Source: Aurifilum marmelostoma
Lineage: Eukaryota; Ascomycota; Sordariomycetes; Diaporthales; Cryphonectriaceae
Length of the DNA: 64,000 nucleotides
Reading direction: 5' to 3'
Assembly (NCBI GenBank): GCA_027559495.1
Contig: JAMXSV010000016.1
Location: 62,001-126,000 of the forward strand
Positions 22,780-33,785 of the stretch are shown in pieces. The notes under the pieces are model-generated. The model was not told the origin of the DNA. It made no database searches and saw only the letters and a program-made list of their open reading frames with translations. The position numbers and the translations under genes are program-made. Position 1 is the stretch's first letter. Each line of letters opens with the position of its first letter.

Positions 22780-23282
22780 GAAGTGGGGTGCCTCTGAAGA
22801 TTACTGGAGGAAAGTGCGCATATCAGGACCCTAGCCCATTTCTGGGGAGCTGTTCCCTGTTATGCACTGTAGTCTAGGGAAGGAACTTTCCGCAAATACC
22901 TCGGGCAATGCTGGGCATGGTTATCAGTCGCCCCGCTGCGAAGCCGGCGCAGAACCCCGCGATGACAAAATCGACACAGAGCCTTGCGCGAGCGGTTGTC
23001 CAGGGGAGCAGGTGGCAACGAGGCTCCCATTGCGACCCCTCAACCAAAGTAAAGCAGGATATACTCAGTAAATAAGCAGATAAGCTGACGCGCAGTAGAA
23101 GCCAAATGCCCTTCATGCACTATGCGATCGCTGAATACACCGTTGCGCGCCACAGACCTAAACAGGAGCACTTTGACATGGACGCGGGACGTGATTGAGC
23201 GCTTTGGAGGTATATGGCATTATGTGTCTGCTGCAAGATGTTTCTTGTGTCTTCTCTCTCTTGTTTTCTCTCCCATCCGTGT
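22780..23282. other. Convergent 3' flanks
   Basis: 503 bp between the FAD monooxygenase and thioredoxin, which converge. An 80-codon minus frame (23116-22874) is mildly hydrophobic but has no supporting context. I do not call a gene. Confidence 0.4.
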
Positions 23283-23847
23283 TTACTCAGTCTTCTCCTC
23301 GGCCTCCTCCTTCTTCTCCGGGTTGTGCTTCTCGATCAGGGCCTGGACCTTGGGAGGCACGGCGCTGACAAACTCCTCGGCGGCAGTGGTGTTACCGTCC
23401 TTGAAGACGTGGAAGGTGGGCATGGCCTTGACGTTGTGCTCGGCGGCCAGCTCGGGCAGCGCATCGACGTCGATCTTGACAAAGTACACGCCGGTGTACT
23501 GGTTGGACCACCTGCACAGAGGGGGGCGATGTAACTATTAGGATACAGAGTGACACATGCGAAAGAGGGAGGGAGGATGCAAGACGGTACGCACTCTGCT
23601 ATCTTGGGGGCGATCATCTTGCACGGACCGCACCACGTCGCGAACCAGTCGACAAACACGACGGGGTTCTTGGCGAGGATCTCCTTGAACTGGGAGGCAC
23701 TGTAGAGAAAGGGCGACAAAAAGCAAAAGTTAGCCAATCCATCCTATCGCCTTTTCCTGATATCTCTTTGCCCGGATCCATCAATTCAAATAGAGAGGTA
23801 TGGGGCGCGGAGGTGTTGACTCACGTCTCAACGTTGTGGACAGTCAT
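23283..23847 (-). CDS. Thioredoxin
   Basis: Three exons (23847-23825, 23699-23595, 23511-23283) give 118 aa. The introns 23700-23824 and 23512-23594 are bounded by GTGAGT...TACAG and GTGCGT...TGCAG. The first exon codes only MTVHNVE plus part of a codon. Exon 2 carries FVDWFATWCGPCKMIAPKIAE with the redox-active WCGPC. Exon 3 continues WSNQYTGVYFVKIDVD and holds the cis-Pro loop AMPTFHVFKDG. The C-terminal tail is charged (PEKKEEAEEKTE). There is no targeting peptide, so it is probably cytosolic and reduces protein disulfides with thioredoxin reductase. Intact frame. Confidence 0.96.
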
Positions 23848-25711
23848 CTTGGATGGCGTAGAGTGGAAAAGATCGCGCAAGGGTGAGTCTGGCAGAGGTG
23901 GACAGGGGGGAGAGAAGATCGAGTCGCTGTCTTGAGGACTTGTCTGGCGGCGGTGATGGACATTGATTGAATTTGGAGGAGTCGTAGGCACGGGATTGGG
24001 AAAACGGAAAGGGCGGGAAGGAAGCAGGATATATAGTGCTGGCTGGTGGTGGTGGAGAAACTTGGTCGAGTTTTAAATGTCGCTGCGAGCTTTAGATAAT
24101 TGCTATGGTAGGTTCCTGATTAACCCCTCCACCCCTCCTCTCCCTCCTTCCCTTCTCCTTGGGGCGGGCCTGAATGTCGCGCTGTTTAGCTCTCAAAAGT
24201 ACGCAGTGTTTGTCACTACAGTAATACTAGCTCCAGGGTCTCTGTTACAGGATGATCCGCCGTAGAATTGAATGACTTATTTGCAGTGTTTCTCCGAATT
24301 TCTGTCCTCCATGATGTAAGCAGTGTCGAGGCATGGCGACATGGTTGATTTGTCACACGCAGAGAGGTACTAAATTTTTCCCCTTGCTTGGGCTGGTCTC
24401 TGCTACCACCTGCCCACAACTACTACTATCGACGGCCCTGCGCTCGGCGGGAACCATTCAACGGATCCTCCCGGCTTGCCATGTCCGACCGTCGCTCGCA
24501 CTTAGGAAAGCCGTGCAGCCATCCTGCCAAGCTGGCCTCGCTTTCTTTTGTGTAGGGCCGTAGAAAGCCGAATAAAGTTGAGGGACACAAAAGAAGGGGA
24601 AGGGGAAAAAAAAAAAAGGAAGAAGAGAGAAAGAAAAAGAAAAAAAGAACAAAAAGGGAGAAGCAGAGCAAAAAGATACATTATACACACATACGTATTC
24701 ATGCTCAGTAATCATAAGCAACTAAACCATGTCACATCGCCTCAGCCTTGCCAATTACATACAACACTGAAACATGTAGATACTGATGGCGATGAATTGC
24801 GCGAGTTCCGATCCAGGGCCCCCAACTGCATGCCTATCTTCACTGTTATGTGTCCCTGCCTCAGGCACGTGTGGGAGGTAATAGTAGAGACAGATTCCGC
24901 TGATCATCACATGGTTCCTAATGACCAGAATATAGCAAGCATTTGAGACTGTAGATGGAGGTATCTGTGTATTTCGGTCTACTCGGAGACCCAAAGCAGA
25001 ACCCATTAACTGTCTATATGACAAGCCCATATATAAAGAAGTGGAAAAGCTCGTCGCGCTCTCGTGGCGGCTGCCCTTCAAAACGCCGCATCATCCCGCC
25101 CGGATTTTCTCCATGTCCACCCCATCCCATCATCATCTTCTCATGGAACAAAATAAGACGCGCCAAGGGTATCCTGGATGTAAATGTGTGATGGAAAAGA
25201 AACCAATGTAGCCATCCGGGCCACGAAGATAGCCTCAGATGAGCCCTGCCCGAGTAAAGTAAGTCTATGCAGCTCTCCCCGCTTTCTCCAGTTTACCAGG
25301 TTGGTGGGAACAGGTATTCGCACCCTCAACAGTCATAGACATTGCCGAAAGCGTAGGTGAAGATCAGTCACAAGTGTTGAACGAAGCAGACTGCTTCCTG
25401 AGATGCCATGTTCGATTTTCTTTTGTCGTTTTTTCACATTTTTTGTCGATGTTTTAGAATGGGTTTGAAACACAAGGAGAGGTTCAAAGAGTGAATAGTG
25501 GTCGGTAGCCGAAGATTGTTATCAAGGAAATGTCGTCGAGACTGTGAATGTTTGATAGTGTGTCAAGGAAATGGTAAAAATGAACGTGGTGGGCATCTCA
25601 GTCTGTCAGTCATGCTTCGTCAGTTCCGCTTCTCACAGCTCTTCACCTCTCACCCTCCGGGTCAAAAAATCATAACGTTTTGGCCGACGTCCCGCTCGCA
25701 TCTACTGGCGT
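23848..25711. other. 1.9-kb spacer
   Basis: Lies upstream of thioredoxin and downstream of the 801-aa gene, both on the minus strand. It contains a purine-rich block with A12 (about 24593-24660). No convincing ORF, tRNA or repeat family is seen. Confidence 0.45.
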
Positions 25712-28117
25712 TCACGGTTTGATCTCCAGCAGCTTGGCGCTCCTATTGTGACGAGTAGCGCTCACGGCTGGGTGGCCCCCGTTTTCCTTGTTCTCCTCAT
25801 CAGCCACGATACTGTCGGCATCCTCATCCGAGAGGCCATCGTCGCCGTCGTCGGAGAAAGTATTCAGAATACCCTCGCGACTCTTCACAAAATCGATAGC
25901 GCGTGGTTCAACGAAATTCGGTTGTCGTCCTCCCACAATGCCCCAACGAGCATCGTCAGACGCATCCGACGAGGCGCGTGCGTGCGTTACATGAGAACCA
26001 GAACTGCGTTGATTGGCGAGACGGGATAAATAATCGTCACCGGTGATGTCGGAATAATCATCATGGAATTCTTGTGTGGGGAGGTCTGGGTCATGATGAG
26101 AGTCGAACGTGCTTGCGGAAGCTGGTCGCTGGTGCTGGATGCGAGGTGGTGTCAAAGGGGTTGGCACGGACCGACGGTTTGAGGGCCGCTTGCCGAACCA
26201 AGAGCCTTCCGAGTCAATCGAGGCAAGCGATACTGCGTTTGGCTCAGGCGAAGGGTCAACGGTCGAGGGCATGCTCGCGGGAACACTGCCCAGTACCTCA
26301 TCTGGAGACATGGGTGTATCCCGGCGTTTCGGCACGACAAGTGGCTCATCGAGGTCCATTCCCGTACCAATCTCGGGCGAATCCTGCTCGATGATTGCGG
26401 AGGGTGGTGCCTCTGGTGACGCCTCCCTTGATTGTGGTGGCGACAGAGGCAGCTCGGGCAAGTCTTCACGGAATCGGGATAAGGTCCTCTTGGGCACGCC
26501 GCTGCTAATCTTCCGAGACAATGCGCCAGGGTCGTACACAGGAGCAGCGGGTGTATGAGGCCCCGTCATGGAGTCTCGTGACGTGTTCGAGAACGACGAA
26601 GGACCTGACCTGCGCCTCGACCTAGATCCCCAGCGGAACAAGTTGCTCCAAGACCTCCGCATCTTCTTCATGCTCCCTTCAGATGTGTTCCTGGCAGGAT
26701 CAGGTCTCTCGGGCTTGGGTGGATCCGCCGGCGGCTGCGCTGGCGGCGGAGATTTGGACCTGGATGCCCGAGGCATCAATATGATCCTCTTTCGGGGGCT
26801 CGATTCACGTCGGGTGGGCGGGTCCTCGGGGGTTGGTATTATCGAGGCACCGTCCAGTGGTATGCTGTCAGTCCGGTGGAAGTGCTCTAGCGGGCACTGA
26901 GCAGCAGTCTCATCGGCCTCATCCTCGCCCTCCATCTCAGCTGCAGGGCGTTTGCCCAGCTGCTTCGTTGTACGGCTCGGTGAGGACCTCGCAGAGCTCC
27001 TTGGCGTGGACGAAGTCCTGACAGCAGACTCTGGATCAATGCCCAGACCAACTGATTCTCGGCCAAGCACGCCTCTCTCCAGGTTGGGCGGAGAATGACG
27101 CCCTTCCCTCTCAGCAGCCTTGTCTTTCTCTGCTCTTCTCGCCAGTCTTCTTTCAAGCCTCTGCCGATCTTGTTCTTCTTTCTTTGCCCTCCTCCGACCA
27201 TCGCGCTCCATCAGCTCTCGCAAGTCGCTGGCAGTGAGGTCGTCCGCGAGATCGTCGATGCGCTTGTGGGCTTTTATTGTGGCCTCGGGGATGGGTTGCT
27301 TTTCAGACACTTTATGTCTGACCGAGACATGTCTGTTGGGGCGCTCCGCGGGAGGGGAGCTGTGACGAGGGTGCACGGTGTATCGGAGTGTTGGACGAGG
27401 GGCAAGTGCTTCGAGCGCGGAGACCTTGAACGAGACGTGCTCTGAATCGGAGGAGAGGCTCGAGTGGATGCTTCCAGGTATCGGGAGCGATATGTCCGAG
27501 TCCTGGTGTGCCCTCTCCCAAGAACGCCGGAGACTGAGTCCGAGCCCGCCTTTGGCCCTCTTGGTCTCTTTCCTTATGGGCCTTCCAGACTGCCACGGCT
27601 CAGCGGCCGGGCGGACTGGGTCGGACCTGCTCATGGCTCTGATGTCTGCCTCGCGGGCGTGGTCGGCCTTCCTCCGCTTGTTTGATTTTCTGCGTGATGA
27701 TAGTTCGGCATTCCGCTTGTGGTGGAGGGTAGGCATCCTAGGGAAGTTGTCCTGGTTAAAAGGGGAGCTGTCCGCATTGGATGCATCGAGACCTCTGGAA
27801 TAAGGGTGGACACGAGGATCCACCGGACCCTGGCCGACGGCCCCTGATGTCCGTTTCCGACTGGTTCTCCGGCGCTCGATGGCCAGGGCATCCTCTCTTC
27901 CCTTTTCAAAGCTCAGACTGCGCTCACGGCGGTGTAACTTGTTTGGCTGCCTCTTGACAGGCATTGTGGTTGCTGCTGGTTCAGGATTGATCTTTCTCCT
28001 GCGCGCAGCTCGACTCTGATCCTCGGACGGGTCCTGTGCAGCGGAGTCGGGGTCGCTGGGAGGTCCACTACGGGGCCGTTTCCTGCGACTTTTCCGCCGA
28101 AATGGCCAGACAGCCAT
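25712..28117 (-). CDS. Large disordered basic protein, function unknown
   Basis: A single uninterrupted exon of 801 aa. The start is the ATG at 28117 (MAVWPFRRKSRRKRPRSGP); the frame runs upstream but has no earlier ATG. The N-terminal third is strongly basic, with several NLS-like clusters (RRKSNKRRKADHAR, RRRKINPEP). The middle contains a charged helix (residues about 280-345, EEQDRQRLERRLARRAEKD) and many Ser/Pro/Arg stretches. The C-terminus is acidic (SDDGDDGLSDEDADSIV) and then ends in NRSAKLLEIKP. No catalytic domain is visible. The composition suggests a nuclear or cytoskeletal scaffold, which is inference only. Three 5-nt G/C runs inside it are intact, so not every run is affected by the +1 errors seen elsewhere. 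Confidence 0.8.
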   Translation of the reverse strand: MAVWPFRRKSRRKRPRSGPPSDPDSAAQDPSEDQSRAARRRKINPEPAATTMPVKRQPNKLHRRERSLSFEKGREDALAIERRRTSRKRTSGAVGQGPVDPRVHPYSRGLDASNADSSPFNQDNFPRMPTLHHKRNAELSSRRKSNKRRKADHAREADIRAMSRSDPVRPAAEPWQSGRPIRKETKRAKGGLGLSLRRSWERAHQDSDISLPIPGSIHSSLSSDSEHVSFKVSALEALAPRPTLRYTVHPRHSSPPAERPNRHVSVRHKVSEKQPIPEATIKAHKRIDDLADDLTASDLRELMERDGRRRAKKEEQDRQRLERRLARRAEKDKAAEREGRHSPPNLERGVLGRESVGLGIDPESAVRTSSTPRSSARSSPSRTTKQLGKRPAAEMEGEDEADETAAQCPLEHFHRTDSIPLDGASIIPTPEDPPTRRESSPRKRIILMPRASRSKSPPPAQPPADPPKPERPDPARNTSEGSMKKMRRSWSNLFRWGSRSRRRSGPSSFSNTSRDSMTGPHTPAAPVYDPGALSRKISSGVPKRTLSRFREDLPELPLSPPQSREASPEAPPSAIIEQDSPEIGTGMDLDEPLVVPKRRDTPMSPDEVLGSVPASMPSTVDPSPEPNAVSLASIDSEGSWFGKRPSNRRSVPTPLTPPRIQHQRPASASTFDSHHDPDLPTQEFHDDYSDITGDDYLSRLANQRSSGSHVTHARASSDASDDARWGIVGGRQPNFVEPRAIDFVKSREGILNTFSDDGDDGLSDEDADSIVADEENKENGGHPAVSATRHNRSAKLLEIKP

Positions 28118-31100
28118 GATGCTGTCGTCTGAGGGGCACCTGCCCAAAACGGCGGTCGCTAGCGGGCGAACTGCCAGAGGTACAAGACGGCAATTGCCTG
28201 CTTCGCACTATGATTGAGCAGGACGCTGGGCGAGCAGCTGTGATGGTCGATACTGCGATATGTTGGCTGACAAGTGCGGAGGCATCCTGATCGAGGGGTT
28301 GAGGGGTCGGCTGCGTCTAAATAGTCGAGCTCATCTGCAGTAGACGGTGGTGGGTCAAGGGCATGAGTTTGATCAAAGTGAGCGTGACGCGAGGGCCGTC
28401 TTCCACCTGGTGTTCTTTGAGAGTTATTGGTGGATATAGCGACGACTTGTGCTTTGAGAGGGTCAGTGCAATGAACCGCGCAAGGACGCAAGCGAGAGAG
28501 GGGGGAAGAATGATCAGAACGGGAGGGAGATGAATTGAGGGTATGAAGCAAACAGCACAGCACGGTGCTGAGGGTGGTGGCGAGCCTCTGGTGTAAACTG
28601 TGGGACGGTACACGGAGCCTCTGTGTGTGAAGTGTGGGCTGGGGCAATATGATGCCAACAGATCCGAAGCCAAACTCAGGCCGATGGTAAACAGGCTGCG
28701 CAGGCTAGCTATGCGTATGTGCGACGTCGATGAATGCAGGTACAACGGAATGTCTCGTCTTTACCTCGTGATGTTGCTATTTGTAAGTTCAGGCTCCCGG
28801 CGCCGTGCTACGTTGCTGATGCTGCCGTGTCGCTGTGACGGTCCTGGCTCGGTAGTGGAGATCATGGAAAGAAAAAAAGATGGAATGGTATAGGGTGGGC
28901 CTCCAATGCGCAGGGCCAGCCGTTGATCAATAGCGAGATGAGATTATGGGAGCGTCCTGATGCTGTTGAGCTTGGGCGGTGGACCGCAGGGTCGAAGCAG
29001 GCAGTCAGGAGAAACGGGCGTACTTGAAGGGGCGTGCAAGAGGGGTGGCTTAAAAGGGGAAACTGTGGCGAGCAGGCCAGGCACACACACTCTCACACAC
29101 ACACGCCCTAGCAGGGGAGAATGGTGCTGTGGGCGATCAGCCACGGTGAGCCCAGTGGGCGCGAACTAAATGAAGAATTGGAAGGGGGGGGAGGGAGGAA
29201 GAGAGGAATGGGGGTGGATTAAGTGATGGATGGCCCGACTGGCACTCCAGCCCTTCAAATGTAAGATGGTGTGTGTGTGTTTGTGTGTGTGCTGCCAGCT
29301 ATACCATGCAGCAGGCCATGCAGCAGCCATGGTCATGTCATGTCAGTCTGCAGCCCGCAGTGCAGTGTCACCCAATCCCTCTCTCCCCCTTCTCGACTAT
29401 CTTGGCTCTGGCGCCGGTTCAGGCTCTGATTTTCTGCAGGCCCTCGCAGAATCCAGTCCCTACTGACCAGTTCTGACGTTGGAGAAATCCGGGTGTCCCT
29501 TTGAAACGGGGTGACTCTGGACAGCAAGAAGTCCATGCTCCTCCTTCCCCCTTGTTCCAACGTTGCTCGTGCATGGCCCCAGGTCTCCACTTGGTAAAGG
29601 CGTGGCTCAAGTCCCTTCCCGTCAAGCAAGGGCAGCAGGGTGACCTGCAGCTTCCCATTTCTGCTCTGGCGCCAGGTCAATCGTGCCGTCTGACTGGGTT
29701 GGCCCAGGATAAGTGGGCCCGCTCACTAGCAGACAGGAACGGCACGGCAGAGCAGGGCAATGACCATGGACAGGGGACCGGGGTTCTTGATGTTGCCCCA
29801 TTTCTTTACTCTTTTTCTTTCCTTCTTACTTTCTTCTTCCTTCCCTCGGCCGCGAGCCATTGAAGGTGGAGGAGGCTGGTGGTAGTCTGTGTCAATTATC
29901 CTGCCGATCTCCCTTCCTTGCAGAAAACGAATGAACCAGTCAATCTCTTGAATCTTCAGCACAGAGTCAACCTTGGAATCCTGATTCAGGCCGGCAACGA
30001 CTTACTTTGTATCACAGCATGTCACATTTCGATCGACAGTCCAGAGCACACACGTACTATGGTACAGACACAGTCCCACGCACGGTTTGATTGTGCCTAG
30101 AATTCTCTACTATGTATGTGTGTGGTGTCTGGTCTGGCCATTCTAGACGCTAGGAAAAGACGGCCAGCACGAGGAAGGGCAGCGAGCATGCCTGGAGCCC
30201 GTAGCGCCTGATCCCCCGATCGACCTGCCAGGGTCATGGCTAGAGTGTCATTTATGTACAGAAGAAAGGCTGACAGCTGGCAGCACATGCATATCACATC
30301 TTTTTTTTTTTTCTTTTTTTCCTGCGGCTATCCAAGGAATGTGACACTCAAGCACACGGAGAAATTAGATGGCTGCTTTTCACGCCACCTCTACCAGCCT
30401 GATTCTTCTGAAGGGGAATCAATTGTCCGCTCTGACCCCCCCCCCGGCTTTACGAGAGTAGTAACACTGCCCACCGGAAAAGCAAGGGATGGAAAGAGAC
30501 TTCAGAGTCATTTCTCGTGCTGACGTCGACGGCCAGGCGCTCTAGAATGTTTACCTTGTCCCGTGTGAAACGGGAACCCCCCATGAGTCCACGCTAAACC
30601 ACAAAACGCCTCCTGGAATTCTTTCTGGGTCAGCTTCTCCCGCTCGAGCAGTACCGCACACAAGCACCAGCTGCCAAATTCGCGACGACGATCGCAAGAT
30701 CACCAGCTGGGCTGGGCCAGATCAGGGCACAGGTCCGTCTGGCCAGGGCCAGCCTTGACGATCCCATCCCCCTGTTCAGGCATGTTCATAGCCGGGTATC
30801 GTTCCAAGGTGGCGTCCTCCGGCGGCACTGATGTCATACTTCGCGAACCCTGGCGGCGTTGTAGCAGCGAGCGGCCTTGGAAAGAAAAATTTCATCTGGT
30901 GCGCTGTACAGAATCCTGCTCGAGAGAGACAGAGGCTTGCGGCACCCTCTCCGGGACAGGCCTCAGTTCAGAGGGAGAACGGGCCATCAAATCTACCACG
31001 GCCCTCTTGCTTCTGTCCAGGGGTGTGGATTAAGTGTCTCGGCAAGGTCGCGAAAGCTCAGGAATGGGCCACCGGCGGTGGCCAGTGGGCAACACCAACC

Positions 31101-33785
31101 GCTGCAACGAGAGGCCTCGCTTGCGGCCGACCCTGCAGGGGCAGCTGCAGCTTATGTTTCTCGTACCTGATGATGGACGTCTATTGACCACGCCACGTAC
31201 CAGCTGCATTGCATTAGAGCCATGTCTAAACCTACCACGCCGATGCAGAGCCGACGAATATGCGCAGACCCTTGTTTTGGTCGCTTCCTCTCTATTTTGT
31301 CGGGCCAGCTTATTCACCGCCACTGACATGCCACATTCCGACTGATACTTGGTAGGAGTAACAAGACACGATGGACAGACGCCTCCCCCCCCTCTTCCGA
31401 AAACTCCCCTCTCGCCAGCTAGCTTCAGGCCAACCCTGACAAGCGCTGATGATCAAGCCCAGATCGTCTACTATTGTATAGTGCTATGTACATATAGAAG
31501 AGAGAGCTAAAAGCCCCCGATTGCTGTGGATTCCAGGGGAGATATTGGGGGCAGTGGGGGGGGAAGGGGGGCGGCATTTGCGCAAGGTTCAAAGTCGACT
31601 TAAAAAAAAACCAATGAACCTGGGTCATAGCAGATCCCCGCTAAAGAGGCAGCCGTCGCGAATACATGCCCAGGTACCCTGTCATGCCTGTCACCTTACA
31701 TGGCCAAACGCCTGCGACTCGCTGGCCGCCAGGGCACTTGGGACGATAGCATGGGAGCTATCTCGTGCATCCCACCACTCAGCTGTCAGAACCTGGGTGT
31801 GCGTGACTTTGATTCTGAGAGAGAGATTCATTGGGCTGCGCAAGTGCTGAACGCGCTTGGGCTGTCGACAATTGGACGAGAGCATGAGCAGGCAATCTTA
31901 GCCTGCAAGCTATCCTACAGCAGGCTCGCTTGTGGCTTCTCTCAGGCTTTCGGCGTGAACGATAATTCGGCCATCCACAGTCCACCCCCAACCGACAGCC
32001 GAACATGGTCACCAGCGTCTCCAGCGGAGCAGAGCCCCGCTATGAAGCAATCGCATAGGTACGTAGTACTACGCACTATCGCACTATATGGTAAGCATGC
32101 TGTGGACTCACTCTACGGAAGCTGTACAAGAAGTCGCCTGTGATGATCAAAAAGTTCTCTGAGATTCTCGGAGCCAAGGCAGTGGAACCCAGGGACGTGC
32201 TCTCTTTCATGGTATGGAGAGGGGCACCTTTCATATCCACACACACCGTTGAGTGTCTAGTGGAGACCCGAGGGTCAAGACGCTTCACGGGAAAATCCCA
32301 TACATACAACTCATCTTGTCCCATGGCCAAAGAACCCGGAAGAACTGCGGCGAAACAGGAACAGGAACAAGAGTGAAAGGCCCAATCTTCGTCATGGCGC
32401 CAGCCACATAGTGCTGTCTGCAATTTGGCAATGGCTATGCAAGATACACTTTTCTTTTCTTTTTTATCGCACATCCAGATCTGGTCCCGAAGTTTCAGAG
32501 CCCTGGGAAGCAGAAGGACCCTGAGATTCTTCTTATTTCTGTTCCCGGTATGTGATGGTCGCCTGCATATCGGGCAGTCCGCGAGCACCCCTCTCTTCCC
32601 CCTCTCACCCGAAAAGACATCTTGTGTGGGGGAATGGGGGGGGGGGGGGCGGGCTCGCTGCACAGGGACGAACGAAAAGAGCCGGTCGGTTCGCCTGTGC
32701 ATGTCCTCTGGCCGGGGTTGCTGACCACCCGTTTCGACCTTGCCAAAATCTGGAGGGCCTGAGGCGATGAACAGATCGGCTTTCCACATTAGATCGGGGA
32801 CAGAGCTTGGTCCGGGTTTTGCCACCGTTGCTTTCTTCTGCCAGCTGCTGCGTCAGAAGGTGCTTTACCTTTCGTGTGCATGGGCACGAGGTTTTGGGCC
32901 AAGCTCTGTTCTGTGCTGTCATCGGTGCATCACCGCTTGGTCATCAGATCAAACCACTACCAGAAGTGACGTCCGAAACTTTGGAGGGAGGAGGCGACAG
33001 CCACCATTTTGCCTCTGAGGGGTGAACAGCAGGGCGGTGCAGGCTGGGTTGATGGTATGCCAAGGAATACAAGGCGATTGTTGGCATTGATGTGTGTTTG
33101 ATGCCATAGACAAGCCTGAGTCTGGCTTGACAACCCTCTCTCGGAGCCCCCCTATGTGAGAGCATGAACAGAGTCGCCCCCCCCTCTTTTTTTTTTTTGG
33201 TTTTTTTTTTGGAAGCAATGAAAGAAGAAGGAGAAAAGGCAGGATGCCGAAGGAGGACAGTTTGGTCTGTAAATCAGTTGTAGATCTTGCAAGGATTCTT
33301 GGGGGGATTTGGTGCATAGCACACATCAAAAGTGGTTGATTTTCATCTTTCTTTGTCAATTGATCCCTCGACGATTTTCCTCCTTGGATTTATGAAGATT
33401 TGAAAATAGAGGAAAGAAAGAGCAAAGAACAAAAAACGAGAAAGCAGGGACAAAACTACTAGAGAGAAACATAAGAGATCACTCCCGCTCAATTTGCCCA
33501 CCTCCCAGGTCTTCTACATAGTACAGTAGTATGCCGTAAGCCCTGGCAGGGGTATGAGTTGAATAGTGGGGTTGTGCTGTAGCGCGTTGCCCTTCCAACG
33601 CCAGCCCACAGCAGCACCGTCCAGTTTTCGGCGCTGGCATATGTTTTCTTTGGGGGAGACACAGCGCAGCACATCACATGCCCACCTACCTCTATGATAC
33701 AATCTGGACTTGCCCACGACAAGTTGCATCGAGCTGGTCAACCCCCCCATTCTCACGCACTATCACATCACACACACCCGCCATC
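28118..33785. other. 5.7-kb gene-free divergent spacer
   Basis: Lies between the starts of the 801-aa gene (minus) and NUF2 (plus). Six frames give only short or low-complexity ORFs; the longest (32825-32076, minus) has no protein-like character. It contains GT/CA repeats (about 29087-29104 and 29270-29293), a C10 tract (30436-30445), a G14 tract (32636-32649), and T-rich blocks (30300-30320, 33185-33210). No tRNA or transposon ends are recognised. It could hold long leaders, a long non-coding RNA or regulatory sequence. Confidence 0.5.

Noticed and set aside
22874..23116. 80-codon mildly hydrophobic minus frame between the monooxygenase and thioredoxin
   Set aside because: No start context, homology or neighbouring exon; too short to separate from chance.
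32076..32825. 249-codon minus-strand frame in the large spacer
   Set aside because: Composition is random-like, no motif or membrane plan, and no splice-supported extension. Left as non-coding, though it is the best candidate in that spacer.
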